Source: Nitrospira tepida (GTDB lineage Bacteria; Nitrospirota; Nitrospiria; Nitrospirales; Nitrospiraceae). Taken from it: a stretch of 64,000 bases of DNA. A program made the translations under genes and the position numbers. The notes below the pieces were generated by a model. That model was not told the DNA's origin and ran no database searches. It saw nothing but the letters and a program-made list of their open reading frames with translations. Of this stretch, positions 1 through 8,041 are shown piece after piece. Each line of letters starts with the position of its first letter. Position 1 is the first letter of the stretch. The stretch covers positions 3,504,001 through 3,568,000 of the forward strand of contig NZ_OX365700.1 in NCBI RefSeq assembly GCF_947241125.1, written 5' to 3'.

Positions 1-1011
1 GACAAGCCTGGATTCCTGTTCCTTGACCTCGGTTTGGACATCGGGCGTCACGGTTGTCTGCCCGCCGGTCGATCCGACGATCGGGGCGGGCGGCTGCGAC
101 ACGTTCAAGGTGTTCTTCACGGACACGATCAGGTTGCCGTGGGAGATTGCGCAATTCGAGATCCGCACATGCTGGCCCAGGACGACCGTCCCGGTCCGCT
201 CGTTCACCACCACCTTGGCCGGCGTATCGACGACCACATCCTGCCCTTCCAGCGCGGCAATGTAATGGGCGACACGGCCGCGATAATCGGCCGGCACCGC
301 AGCCCGCACCAACCCCGCATTGACCGGAGTCGCGGTGCCCGGCCCGAAGACCCCATCGATGGCCTCGGCCACGCGGATCGCGGTCGTAAAGTCCGCATGC
401 CGGAGGAGCACGGACACCGAGTCCCAGGCATCAAGATCCACCACGACTTCCTTTTCGATGAGGGCGCCGCTCGGCACCACTCCCGCCGCCTGATGGTTCT
501 TGACGACCGTGCTGCCTCCCGGACCGCCGACCCCGCCGAGAAAGCCGCCGATCGAAATCGGACCCTGCGCCACGGCATAGACCTGTTGGTTCGGCGCCTT
601 GAGCGGCGTCAGCAACAGGGTGCCTCCTTGCAGGCTCTTGGCATTGGCCATGGACGAGACAACCGCGTCAATCGCCATGCCGGGCTTCGCGAACGGCGGC
701 AACTTCGCCGTCACCATCACCGAGGCGATGTTGCGGGTGAGCAATTGAATGGGATCGATCACCAGGTTGATGCCCATCTTGTTCAACATCGACATCATGG
801 CCTGGACGGTGAATTGCCCGCCGATGACTTGATCGCCGGTCCGATCCAATCCAACCACGAGACCGTAGCCGATGAGCTGGTTCTCGCGGACGCCTTCAAT
901 AGAACCCACATCCTTGATCCGAACCGCCGAGGCCGGCTCCGCCAACACCGCCAGCAGGAGAGACAGGACCAACGAGCCATGCCACGCACGGCGACGGGAC
1001 GTGGCCTTCAT
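1..1011 (-). CDS. flgI: Flagellar P-ring protein FlgI (C-terminus cut by window edge)
   Basis: The reading frame is open from an ATG at 1011 to the left window edge, giving 337 residues without a stop. It starts with a Sec-type signal peptide (basic start, then a Leu/Ala-rich core ending near ASA, residues 1-29). FlgI hallmarks follow: RIKDVGSIEGVRENQLIGYG and GLVVGLDRTGDQ, and later the PAKVVVNERTGTVVLG region. FlgI monomers assemble in the periplasm into the P ring that bushes the flagellar rod, with FlgA as chaperone. It is the last visible gene of the flgF-flgG-flgA-flgH-flgI run. A GAGGGA motif lies just upstream of the chosen start. Confidence 0.95.
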   Translation of the reverse strand, partial: MKATSRRRAWHGSLVLSLLLAVLAEPASAVRIKDVGSIEGVRENQLIGYGLVVGLDRTGDQVIGGQFTVQAMMSMLNKMGINLVIDPIQLLTRNIASVMVTAKLPPFAKPGMAIDAVVSSMANAKSLQGGTLLLTPLKAPNQQVYAVAQGPISIGGFLGGVGGPGGSTVVKNHQAAGVVPSGALIEKEVVVDLDAWDSVSVLLRHADFTTAIRVAEAIDGVFGPGTATPVNAGLVRAAVPADYRGRVAHYIAALEGQDVVVDTPAKVVVNERTGTVVLGQHVRISNCAISHGNLIVSVKNTLNVSQPPAPIVGSTGGQTTVTPDVQTEVKEQESRLV

Positions 1012-1050
1012 CGCGATCCCTCACGTTGGTTCATTGCAGACCTCCGATGA

Positions 1051-1257
1051 TCACGCGGCAGGCTGACGATGAAATACCCTGGTCCACCAGCCGGCGGGGA
1101 CCGATTCCCCTTTGGCCGCCGGCGTCGCGGCTTCTTCGGCCTCTCCAGCTTCCCGAGTCATCACGATGAAAGATCGAGCCGAATCGGCGGGTCGCACCAC
1201 GCCGCTTGCCACCAAAAGCCACATCGGAACCTTTTGCCATTCCCGCTCTTGCTCCAT
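1051..1257 (-). CDS. Small hypothetical protein between flgH and flgI
   Basis: This 68-residue ORF begins at an ATG preceded by a very strong ribosome binding site (GGAGGGAGGAA, about 5 bases before the ATG). It lies in the 306-bp gap between flgH and flgI on the same strand. The protein begins MEQEREWQKV, has a short hydrophobic stretch (PMWLLVASGVV), then a polar Ala/Glu-rich part. I recognise no family. The ribosome binding site and operon position support translation; an unsupported in-frame extension to 1299 is possible. The function is unknown. Confidence 0.45.
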   Translation of the reverse strand: MEQEREWQKVPMWLLVASGVVRPADSARSFIVMTREAGEAEEAATPAAKGESVPAGWWTRVFHRQPAA

Positions 1258-1317
1258 CGCAGTTCCTCCCTCCACCCGCCAGGTCACCGGCCGGCCCACA
1301 ATCTCCGCAATTCCTCA

Positions 1318-2067
1318 CTAGAACGGATAGATCCAGTCCAAGATCCGCGTGAACCATCCCGGTCGCTGCACATCGTCCACCACCCCGAGCCCGGAATATT
1401 CAATCTTGGCATTGGCAATCGCGGAAGACAGCACGGTGTTTTTCGTGTCCACGTCCACCCGCCGGACGTGCCCGCTCAAGACCATCCGCTGCCGTTCGCT
1501 GTTGACCGTCACTTCTCGATGACCCTCGATCCGCAGGTCGCCGTTGGGCAACACTTCCATCACCATCGCCGACAGGGTACCGGTCAAGGTATCGGCCCGG
1601 CTGGTTGCTCCCTTGCCGCCGAACTTGTTCTTGGCACTGGCTTCGATCCCCAGGCTTTGGCGTCCGCCCGCGCTCAGGCTCACCCCGGGGATACCGAGAT
1701 ATCCGCGGCCGGTGCCGCCCATGCTGTGATCGATCGTGGATTCCCGTTCGGCCGTGGTGTCGGCGCTCTTCGATCCCTTGTGGTTTTCGACGATCTTCAC
1801 AGTCAAAATATCTCCCACCCGCATCGCCCGGAGATCTTCATAGAGATAGGCGCGGCCGTTCTCTTCCTGCCACAAGGACCCGACGGTTTTCGGAGGGGGC
1901 AACGGTTGCACGGTCACGGTCGGCGCCTTGGACGAATCCGAACTGCAAGCGGACAATAGCGCCAAGCAGGCCGCGCACCACACGAGTCCGGCGCAGGGGA
2001 CCCTTCTGTCGAGCGGTTTGGGTTGCCGCATGGGATCGAACGAGGCCCGGGACGAGTCGGGAGCCAT
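1318..2067 (-). CDS. flgH: Flagellar L-ring protein FlgH
   Basis: The 249-residue product carries a hydrophobic leader ending in a lipobox (LLSAC, Cys near residue 42), so it should be an outer-membrane lipoprotein. The conserved FlgH core follows: GSLWQEENGRAYLYEDLRAM, the VGDILTVKIVENHKGS region, and a C-terminal segment with the LPNGDLRIEGHREVTVNSE and SGHVRRVDV motifs. FlgH forms the L ring in the outer membrane. The gene lies 12 bp after flgA. The start at 2067 is preceded by AGGATG; an internal Met at residue 13 has no ribosome binding site. Confidence 0.95.
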   Translation of the reverse strand: MAPDSSRASFDPMRQPKPLDRRVPCAGLVWCAACLALLSACSSDSSKAPTVTVQPLPPPKTVGSLWQEENGRAYLYEDLRAMRVGDILTVKIVENHKGSKSADTTAERESTIDHSMGGTGRGYLGIPGVSLSAGGRQSLGIEASAKNKFGGKGATSRADTLTGTLSAMVMEVLPNGDLRIEGHREVTVNSERQRMVLSGHVRRVDVDTKNTVLSSAIANAKIEYSGLGVVDDVQRPGWFTRILDWIYPF

Positions 2068-2079
2068 CCATCATCCTGG

Positions 2080-2910
2080 TCAGAATTCGACGCGGACCAA
2101 TCCTGGCCCGGCCACGCGGCCGCGGACGTCCTTCCCCGAATCCTGATTCGTCACGGTGACATATTGCCCGAGCTGCGCCGCCGCCTTGGTGATGCCCGTG
2201 GCTTGAATCGAGAGCCCGCCCCGCCTGGCCTCGATCGTGACCCGGTCTCCCTTGCGCACCGTGAAGGGCTTGACCAGGGACGATCCGCGAATGGGCATCT
2301 GCGGCTGGAGGACCTTGCCGGGGCTCTTCCCGACCGCCTCGTCCGGATTCACCAGAAAATGGTGCGGCACGCCGTTGACTTTGACCCGGACGATCCCCAC
2401 ATCATCCGGCTCGATCAGTTCCTCCGGCTTCAACATTCGTGTCGGCGCAACCACGTCCGCGTAGAGCGAGACGTCGGCGATCACGTCGAGTGATTCGGTT
2501 TCCTGCCCGGCCACCACCGGAACGATCCGAAAGCGGCGGCGCCCAGCCGTATCCGCTCCGCCAGCATTGATTACCTCTAATTTCAGGGGACCGGCGGGAC
2601 GCAGGACCGGTTCGGAGGGATCCAGAATCTCCGCTTCGACCTCTCCGACCCGGCTGCCGAAGCGAGCCTCCAGATGGGCCACGATGGCTTTCCGAAGCTG
2701 GTCGACCGTGACCTGTTGAACGCTCTGTTTTGCCCCCTGCGAGGCCTTGCCCACGTTCGTCTTGTCCGCATGGTCCGATGTCGCTTTGGGCGCGGCCGTG
2801 AGACCGGACCCGGCAGAGGCCGATACGGTCCCGAATGAGGGGCAGATCAACAGGAACGCACCCATCAACAGCACAATCGGTCGAAAATGGTCATCGTGCA
2901 GCATCGTCAT
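2080..2910 (-). CDS. flgA: Flagellar P-ring assembly chaperone FlgA
   Basis: The 276-residue protein has an N-terminal signal peptide (hydrophobic core VLLMGAFLLICPSFG) and a C-terminal SAF-type domain. That domain contains the FlgA-typical segments VRVKVNGVPHHFLVNP, IRGSSLVKPFTVRKGDRVTI and QYVTVTNQDSGKDVRGRV. FlgA escorts FlgI in the periplasm during P-ring assembly. Its start overlaps the flgG stop by one base (TAATG), and flgH follows after 12 bp, so the three genes are translated from one transcript. The N-terminal 100 residues are poorly conserved, as usual in this family. Confidence 0.92.
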   Translation of the reverse strand: MTMLHDDHFRPIVLLMGAFLLICPSFGTVSASAGSGLTAAPKATSDHADKTNVGKASQGAKQSVQQVTVDQLRKAIVAHLEARFGSRVGEVEAEILDPSEPVLRPAGPLKLEVINAGGADTAGRRRFRIVPVVAGQETESLDVIADVSLYADVVAPTRMLKPEELIEPDDVGIVRVKVNGVPHHFLVNPDEAVGKSPGKVLQPQMPIRGSSLVKPFTVRKGDRVTIEARRGGLSIQATGITKAAAQLGQYVTVTNQDSGKDVRGRVAGPGLVRVEF

Positions 2911-3701
2911 TACCGCCGGATGTTGTTGGCGATCGCCATCATCTCGTCCGAGGCTTGAATCGTCTTCGAGTTGATCTCATAACTCCGCTGCGCGATGATC
3001 ATGTTGACCATCTCTTCGGCCAGGTTGACGTTCGAGCTTTCCACGAATCCCTGCTGGATCAACCCGAATCCGGTCGAGAATCCCGGAATCCCCTGAATGG
3101 CCGGTCCGGACGCGAAACTGTCCAGGTAGAGGTTGTTGCCCATTGAGACCAGGCCGGACGGATTGTCGAACCGCACGAGCTGAATCTGCCCGACCTGCGA
3201 CGCTTGCGTGACGCCCGGCAACAACACCGAGACCGTGCCGTCCTGGCCGATATCCACCTTCAAGGCGCCGGAGGGAATCGTGATGACGGGATTCAGAAGA
3301 TCGCCGTCTCCCGTCACCAGGTTGCCGACGTTGTCCCGCTTGAAGGCCCCGTTGCGGGTGTACATGATCGTGCCGTCAGGACGGGACACCTGGAAGAACC
3401 CTGGCCCGTCGATCGCGACATCCATGTCGTTCCCGGTTTGGCGCATATTGCCCTGTTGCCATTCCTTCGCGACGGTCGTAGGCCGGACGCCCGCTCCCAC
3501 CTGGATGCCGGCCGGGAACACGCCGACGCTCGACGCGCTGGTGCCGGGCATCCGTTGAATTTGGTACAGCAGGTCGGCGAATTCCGCCCGGCTGCGCTTG
3601 AAGGCGTTCGTGTTCACGTTCGCCAGGTTGTGCGCAATCGTATCGACATTCAGTTGTTGCGCCGTCATCCCCGTCGCCGCCGTCCACATTGCGCGAATCA
3701 T
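2910..3701 (-). CDS. flgG: Flagellar distal rod protein FlgG
   Basis: The 263-residue protein shows the full-length FlgG pattern. The N-terminal rod domain reads MIRAMWTAATGMTAQQLNVD then IAHNLANVNTNAFKRSRAEF. In the middle is DVAIDGPGFFQV with TRNGAF. The C-terminus has GFVESSNVNLAEEMVNMIIA and RSYEINSKTIQ. FlgG builds the distal rod beneath the hook. It lies downstream of flgF, separated by a 309-bp spacer that holds the inverted-repeat element at 3798-4014 and, at 3765-3776, two AGTGCTG-like heptamers. No separate promoter was recognised in that spacer. Confidence 0.96.
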   Translation of the reverse strand: MIRAMWTAATGMTAQQLNVDTIAHNLANVNTNAFKRSRAEFADLLYQIQRMPGTSASSVGVFPAGIQVGAGVRPTTVAKEWQQGNMRQTGNDMDVAIDGPGFFQVSRPDGTIMYTRNGAFKRDNVGNLVTGDGDLLNPVITIPSGALKVDIGQDGTVSVLLPGVTQASQVGQIQLVRFDNPSGLVSMGNNLYLDSFASGPAIQGIPGFSTGFGLIQQGFVESSNVNLAEEMVNMIIAQRSYEINSKTIQASDEMMAIANNIRR

Positions 3702-3797
3702 GGAATCCCCCTTCTCTCGGTACCGAACCCTCTATCGATCACAGACCACGAGCGACTGATTCTGAGTGCTGAGTGCGCTCATTTCACGCCTTTCAGG

Positions 3798-4014
3798 CTA
3801 ACCCACATTATTCATGACGGTTCGTCACGAAACCACTGAGACGCCAAGCGAGACGGGCACGCGGAGCCCCTTGCGGCGGAGGCGTACTTGAAACAGTACG
3901 TTGAGGCCGTGAGGGGCGAGCCTGCCCGCCCGCATGCCCCAGAGGCGCATGCGGGCTTGTCGCAGCGGCGTATCGGCGGTTGCAGTAGAAGCGTTCATGA
4001 ATAATGTGGGCTAG
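3798..4014. mobile_element. 217-bp element with 20-bp inverted ends (MITE-like), between flgF and flgG
   Basis: The left end (3798-3817, CTAACCCACATTATTCATGA) and right end (3995-4014) are reverse complements except for one base. Inside are further palindromes: GCCCGCATGC facing GCATGCGGGC around a 9-base loop (3929-3957), and CGTACT facing AGTACG (3883-3900). The right end supplies the TAG stop codon of flgF. A single end with 18 of 20 matching bases occurs at 28902-28921. The minus strand of the interior holds one 57-codon Arg-rich ORF (3825-3998) that resembles no transposase. This layout suits a non-autonomous miniature element. Confidence 0.65.
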
Positions 4015-4781
4015 GCCTGTACTCGGCCGAGTTCGTTGACCGCCAGTTCGGCCATCCGGTCGATCGTTTGAATCATCTTTTGCGCGGACTCGTACGAGCG
4101 CATCCCCTGAATCAGCTTTACCATTTCATCGAGCGGATTCACGTTGGACTCTTCCACCGCCGCGCTCATGACGGTGGAATTCTTCTGCACGGTGCCACCC
4201 TCCCCCGCGAAGAGGCTCTCCGCCACCTTGCGCGGCATCTGCTGCTCAGGAAACTCCACGACCTTCACGGTTCCGACCGGATGGCCGCCGACGGAGATGG
4301 TACCCCGCCCGTCGATCACGACCTCGCCGGGCGGCAGTTTCAATTCGCCCTTCGTGCCCATGACCGGAAGGCCGGCCTGCGTCACCAACCGCCGTTTCTC
4401 ATCCAGGTGAAACACCCCGTTCCTGGTATAGCGCAGCCCCTCCGGCGCGCGGACTTCGAAGAATCCCGGCCCGTCGATCGCCAAGTCGAAGGGATTGCCC
4501 GTCGTTCGCAACCGCCCTGAATCAAACTGCGTATGGTTCCCGTGCGGTCCGACGAAGACCCGCTCGGCCGCTCCGAAGATCGGCGGCGGCATTCCGGAGA
4601 CCAGACGGGCGTGAGAATCTGGCGAACCGGTAAGCCGGCGATGAGGCAGCAGGGCCTGAAACAGCGGTTCTTCCTGCTTGAACCCCTTGGTATTCACGTT
4701 GGCGATGTTGTGGGCGAAGACTTGAGTCCGTTGCTCCTGCGCCAGTGCTCCGGACAGGATCGGATAGATGCCTCGATTCAT
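4011..4781 (-). CDS. flgF: Flagellar proximal rod protein FlgF
   Basis: The protein has 256 residues with the rod/hook N-terminus GALAQEQRTQVFAHNIANVN followed by TKGFKQEEPLFQ. It has the central LAIDGPGFFEV and TRNGVFHLD block, and the C-terminal ESNVNPLDEMVKLIQGMRSY signature. It is distinct from the longer-conserved FlgG next door and fits FlgF, a proximal rod component. The start at 4781 is chosen because GGAGAG lies 7 bases upstream; a longer frame to 4826 has no such site. Its TAG stop lies inside the inverted end of the element at 3798-4014, so the last codons may have been altered by that insertion. Confidence 0.9.
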   Translation of the reverse strand: MNRGIYPILSGALAQEQRTQVFAHNIANVNTKGFKQEEPLFQALLPHRRLTGSPDSHARLVSGMPPPIFGAAERVFVGPHGNHTQFDSGRLRTTGNPFDLAIDGPGFFEVRAPEGLRYTRNGVFHLDEKRRLVTQAGLPVMGTKGELKLPPGEVVIDGRGTISVGGHPVGTVKVVEFPEQQMPRKVAESLFAGEGGTVQKNSTVMSAAVEESNVNPLDEMVKLIQGMRSYESAQKMIQTIDRMAELAVNELGRVQA

Positions 4782-4989
4782 TGTTGTCTCTCCATCGTCT
4801 CCACGGTCTTCACGCCTTGATAGCAACCCCTATGCCATCGCCGGCCCTGTCGAACGACATGATTCTGCTGGTTCGATGGAGCATGACCGGCAGGCCGGCC
4901 ATCGCCGGCAACCTTTTGCCTGGTCGTTTCCTCCCGATCAGGAAACAATTTCCCATTCGCCTCTCTCCGGCTCGCTCCTGCATCGGCGT

Positions 4990-5763
4990 TCAGCTCTGGA
5001 GCATTTGGAGCTTGGCCTTCAGGCGGAGGATCGTTTTCGCATGGATCTGGCAGACGCGCGATTCCGTGATCGACAGAATCCCGCCGATCTCCTTCATGGT
5101 CAGCTCTTCGCAATAATAAAGCGTAAGCACCAGCCGCTCCTTCTCGGGTAGCTCCTCGATCGCCCGTTCCAGGGCGCGGCGGACATCCTCGGCCACGACG
5201 TGGGAGAGTGGATCGGGGTGCTGCGTATCCACCAGCATGCGGAGGATCTTGTCCCCATCCGAATCCTGCACCGCCAGATCCTCCAAGCTCATGACGATGG
5301 CGCCCTGCGCCTGGGTCAGGAAGTCGGACAACTCGCCGGCGGACATCTGCAGCGCCGAGGCCAGTTCCTCCTCGGTCGGCGACCGGCCGTACCGGCGCGT
5401 CAACTCCGTCTCGGTCTTGTGCAAGAGCGTGATGCGCTCGTGAACGGACCGCGGAATCCAGTCCATCGATCGGATCTCGTCCAGCATCGCCCCTCGAATC
5501 CGAAACTCCGCATAGGTCTTGAAGTTCGCCTCGCGGGTTGGATCGTATTTGGTCATCGCGTCCATCAGCCCGATCACGCCGACCGAGATCAGGTCCTCGA
5601 CGTCCATGTAGGCCGGCAGGCGAAAGGCCAGCCGATGGGCCATGACCCTGATCAGGGGAGCGAACTCCTGAATGACGCGCTCCCGATCCGAGGTCATCGG
5701 GGATCCCATTACCTTGGGGATCGCCCTCGTCCGCCCCAGAGGCGCCGCGTGCTCGTGTTTCAT
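4990..5763 (-). CDS. fliA: Flagellar sigma factor FliA (sigma-28)
   Basis: This is a 257-residue RNA polymerase sigma factor. Sigma region 2 shows MAHRLAFRLPAYMDVEDLIS then GVIGLMDAMTKYD and FKTYAEFRIRGAMLDEIRSM, with the FliA-typical DWIPRSV. Region 3 reads ELTRRYGRSPTEEELASAL. Region 4 reads LPEKERLVLTLYYCEELTMK with the helix-turn-helix ITESRVCQIHAKTI. FliA directs late flagellar and chemotaxis promoters and is held by FlgM, which is not in this window. The start at 5763 follows GAGGGATC; longer frames upstream overlap flhG out of frame. The gene follows flhG by 17 bp. Confidence 0.96.
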   Translation of the reverse strand: MKHEHAAPLGRTRAIPKVMGSPMTSDRERVIQEFAPLIRVMAHRLAFRLPAYMDVEDLISVGVIGLMDAMTKYDPTREANFKTYAEFRIRGAMLDEIRSMDWIPRSVHERITLLHKTETELTRRYGRSPTEEELASALQMSAGELSDFLTQAQGAIVMSLEDLAVQDSDGDKILRMLVDTQHPDPLSHVVAEDVRRALERAIEELPEKERLVLTLYYCEELTMKEIGGILSITESRVCQIHAKTILRLKAKLQMLQS

Positions 5764-5780
5764 GATCCCTCGTCCTGTCG

Positions 5781-6638
5781 TCAGGCTTGCGTGACGAGCC
5801 GGTTCCAAAAGAATTGAACCCCGCCTTTGAGATGGCGGGCGGGTTCCCACTCCAACACGACCTCGGCCAGACGCCGAAAGGCTGCGCTGGAGGGCGCATG
5901 GGGAAAAGCGGTCAGCACGGCCTGCTGGCGCTGCACGGCCATGGGAAGATAGTCGTCCGCGGGAATCATCCCCGCATAGTCGATCGAAATGTTCAGGAAA
6001 CGGCCTGAGACGAGCAGCAGCCGGCGGTAGACCTCCAGGGCCTCGCGCCGGGTCTTGGCCATGTTCACCAGCAACCGAAACCGAGTTTCGCGGTGCCGTT
6101 GGGCCAGGACCTTCATCAGCGCGTAGGCATCGGCCATCGACGTCGGCTCGGGAGCGGCGACCACCACAATCTCCTGCGAGGCAGCCGCAAAAAACAGGAC
6201 ATTGGATGAGATGCCGGCTCCGGTGTCGATCAACAGGACGTCGATCGAGGGAGACAGCCTCTCCAACTCCTCCTGGATCAGCACCTGTTGTTCGGGAGAG
6301 AGGGCGGTGAGATCCCATTCCGCGGAGCCGGCCGGTAAAATCATGATCCCCTCGGGGCCTTGGATCATGATCTCGCGCAACCTTCGCTCACCGGCCAACA
6401 CATCCGAGAGCGTATAGCGCGGCACGATCCCGAGCAGCACGTCCACGTTGCCCAGACCGAGATCGGCGTCGAACACCAGCACGCGCTGTCCAGACCGGGC
6501 CAGCGCAAGGGCGAGGTTGAGCACCACGTTGGTCTTGCCGACCCCGCCCTTCCCGCTCGTCACGGCGATCACCCGAAACGACGGCGGCGGATTCCCATCA
6601 GCCTCGCAAGGGTTCGCGACGATCAGCGCCTCATCCAT
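5781..6638 (-). CDS. flhG: MinD/ParA-like flagellar number regulator FlhG (FleN)
   Basis: The product is a 285-residue P-loop ATPase of the MinD/ParA type. The deviant Walker A (VTSGKGGVGKTNVVLNLA) is at residues 29-46, followed by VFDADLGLGNVDVLLG, switch II DVLLIDTGAGIS, and the FlhG-typical PEPTSMADAYALMKVL. It controls flagellar number and partners FlhF. The start at 6638 has AGGAGG six bases upstream and lies inside the end of flhF (16-bp overlap), so the pair is translationally coupled. fliA follows at once. There is no C-terminal amphipathic MinD helix that I can see. Confidence 0.93.
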   Translation of the reverse strand: MDEALIVANPCEADGNPPPSFRVIAVTSGKGGVGKTNVVLNLALALARSGQRVLVFDADLGLGNVDVLLGIVPRYTLSDVLAGERRLREIMIQGPEGIMILPAGSAEWDLTALSPEQQVLIQEELERLSPSIDVLLIDTGAGISSNVLFFAAASQEIVVVAAPEPTSMADAYALMKVLAQRHRETRFRLLVNMAKTRREALEVYRRLLLVSGRFLNISIDYAGMIPADDYLPMAVQRQQAVLTAFPHAPSSAAFRRLAEVVLEWEPARHLKGGVQFFWNRLVTQA

Positions 6639-8029
6639 CTCTGTCCTCCTTCCGAACAATAGGCTTCCATCAACGCCATCGGTGGCTCGGCCTCCGATGG
6701 CGACGTCCGGCCTTCAGAGGCCGTCATGTCTCCCCCGGCGACGCGATTGCGCCGATCACAGTCCCCGACATCGGACGGACCGCGGCAAAGCAGATCGGCC
6801 AGCCGTTCCGGCCTCGCAATCTCGAGATCCTCCGTCAGCCTCTGGCCGGCCGTGAGGTAGGACAGGGGCAACCGGCTCCGGCGCAGGATCTCGAACAGCC
6901 GTCCGAAGCGCGTGGTCTCATCGAGTTTGGTGAACAACAATCGGTGGATCGGCAGGCCTGTATAGCGGTTCGTCACGTCGAGGAAATCCTGGAGGTCCGT
7001 ATTGGCCGGCAACGCCAGGTGCACTTCGATCGGAAGGTCGCCCGAGAACAAGCCCCTCAGCCAATCCATCGCTTCCCAATCCAACAGGCTGTGCCCGGGC
7101 TGGTCGATCAGCAACAGCTCGGCTCCGAAGTTGGTCGAAACCAGATCGGTCAATTCGCGTTTTTCGCGCACCGTCTTGACGTTCAGGCCGATGGAGCCGG
7201 CAAAGATGCGCAGCGGATCGGCTCCGCCGGACGACTCCCGGTCGACCTTGGCCACAGCCACGCTTCGCCCTTCCTTCAGCTTGTAATAGGCGGCAAGCTT
7301 GCACACCGCACTGGTCTTGCCCACACCGGTCGAACCGATCACGGCAATGGCCTTCAACCGTTTCTGCCCGGAGAACAGGGGTCCGCCGACCCGCACCTGC
7401 TCCATCACCACGCCGCGCAGGGCTTGGCGCGCCCGCGGCTCCGTCGGCAACCCGCGCGCAGCCGCCCGGGCTAGCGCCTCATTCGCGAGTCTCGCGGCCG
7501 TCCAGAGATCACAACCCCTCGTCACCAATTCCTGGCTCAACCGGACGGTCAGCCGATCGACTTGCCCCGGTTCCTGATCCTCCACAGGAGAGGGCCCAGT
7601 CTCCCGATCCACCGACTCGGACTTGAAGGCATGGCCGGACGCGCGGTACCGCTCTTGAGCCTTGCGTTGGGCGAACGACCCGGTGCGAGCCGGCTCGTCG
7701 GATACTTGGGGGTGCGGCTCGGCCTCATCCCGTCCCAGCGAGGCTTCGAGCCAGGACCGGAACGTCACAAAGCCGGCAGCCTGTCCCGTCGTATCGGTCT
7801 TGCCGGCGGCAGAAGCCCGGCTCGCGGTTGCGGCGCTCGGGGGCGCGGCCGGCGCATTTCGGTCCACCGCAGCAACCACGTGAACCTGCTGGTGCCCGAT
7901 CGGATGCCGCCAACTCCATCCGGTCCGCACATACTTGGTGCTGAGAATGACCGCGTCCGGCCCCAATTCCGCCTTGATCGCGCGGAACGCCTCCGGGATG
8001 TTGTCCGCAACGAAGGTTTTGATCTTCAT
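6623..8029 (-). CDS. flhF: Flagellar SRP-like GTPase FlhF (divergent switch motifs)
   Basis: The 468-residue protein starts with the FlhF B-domain pattern MKIKTFVADNIPEAFRAIKA and ELGPDAVILS. A variable linker follows, then an SRP-type G domain from about residue 225: P-loop GSTGVGKTSAVCKLA and guanine-specificity motif FTKLDETTRFG. Two SRP-GTPase motifs deviate: the usual DTYR is DRES (VAKVDRESSGG) and the usual DTAGR is DQPGH (LLLIDQPGHS). FlhF positions the first flagellar components at the pole. It is sandwiched between flhA (12 bp) and flhG (16-bp overlap). Confidence 0.92.
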   Translation of the reverse strand: MKIKTFVADNIPEAFRAIKAELGPDAVILSTKYVRTGWSWRHPIGHQQVHVVAAVDRNAPAAPPSAATASRASAAGKTDTTGQAAGFVTFRSWLEASLGRDEAEPHPQVSDEPARTGSFAQRKAQERYRASGHAFKSESVDRETGPSPVEDQEPGQVDRLTVRLSQELVTRGCDLWTAARLANEALARAAARGLPTEPRARQALRGVVMEQVRVGGPLFSGQKRLKAIAVIGSTGVGKTSAVCKLAAYYKLKEGRSVAVAKVDRESSGGADPLRIFAGSIGLNVKTVREKRELTDLVSTNFGAELLLIDQPGHSLLDWEAMDWLRGLFSGDLPIEVHLALPANTDLQDFLDVTNRYTGLPIHRLLFTKLDETTRFGRLFEILRRSRLPLSYLTAGQRLTEDLEIARPERLADLLCRGPSDVGDCDRRNRVAGGDMTASEGRTSPSEAEPPMALMEAYCSEGGQRWMRR

Positions 8030-8041
8030 TCAAACGCCCCC

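Noticed and set aside
4990-6318. Long N-terminal extension of fliA (442 codons)
   Set aside because: The extension is antisense-like sequence in another frame of flhG; the ATG at 5763 has a ribosome binding site and gives a normal FliA length.
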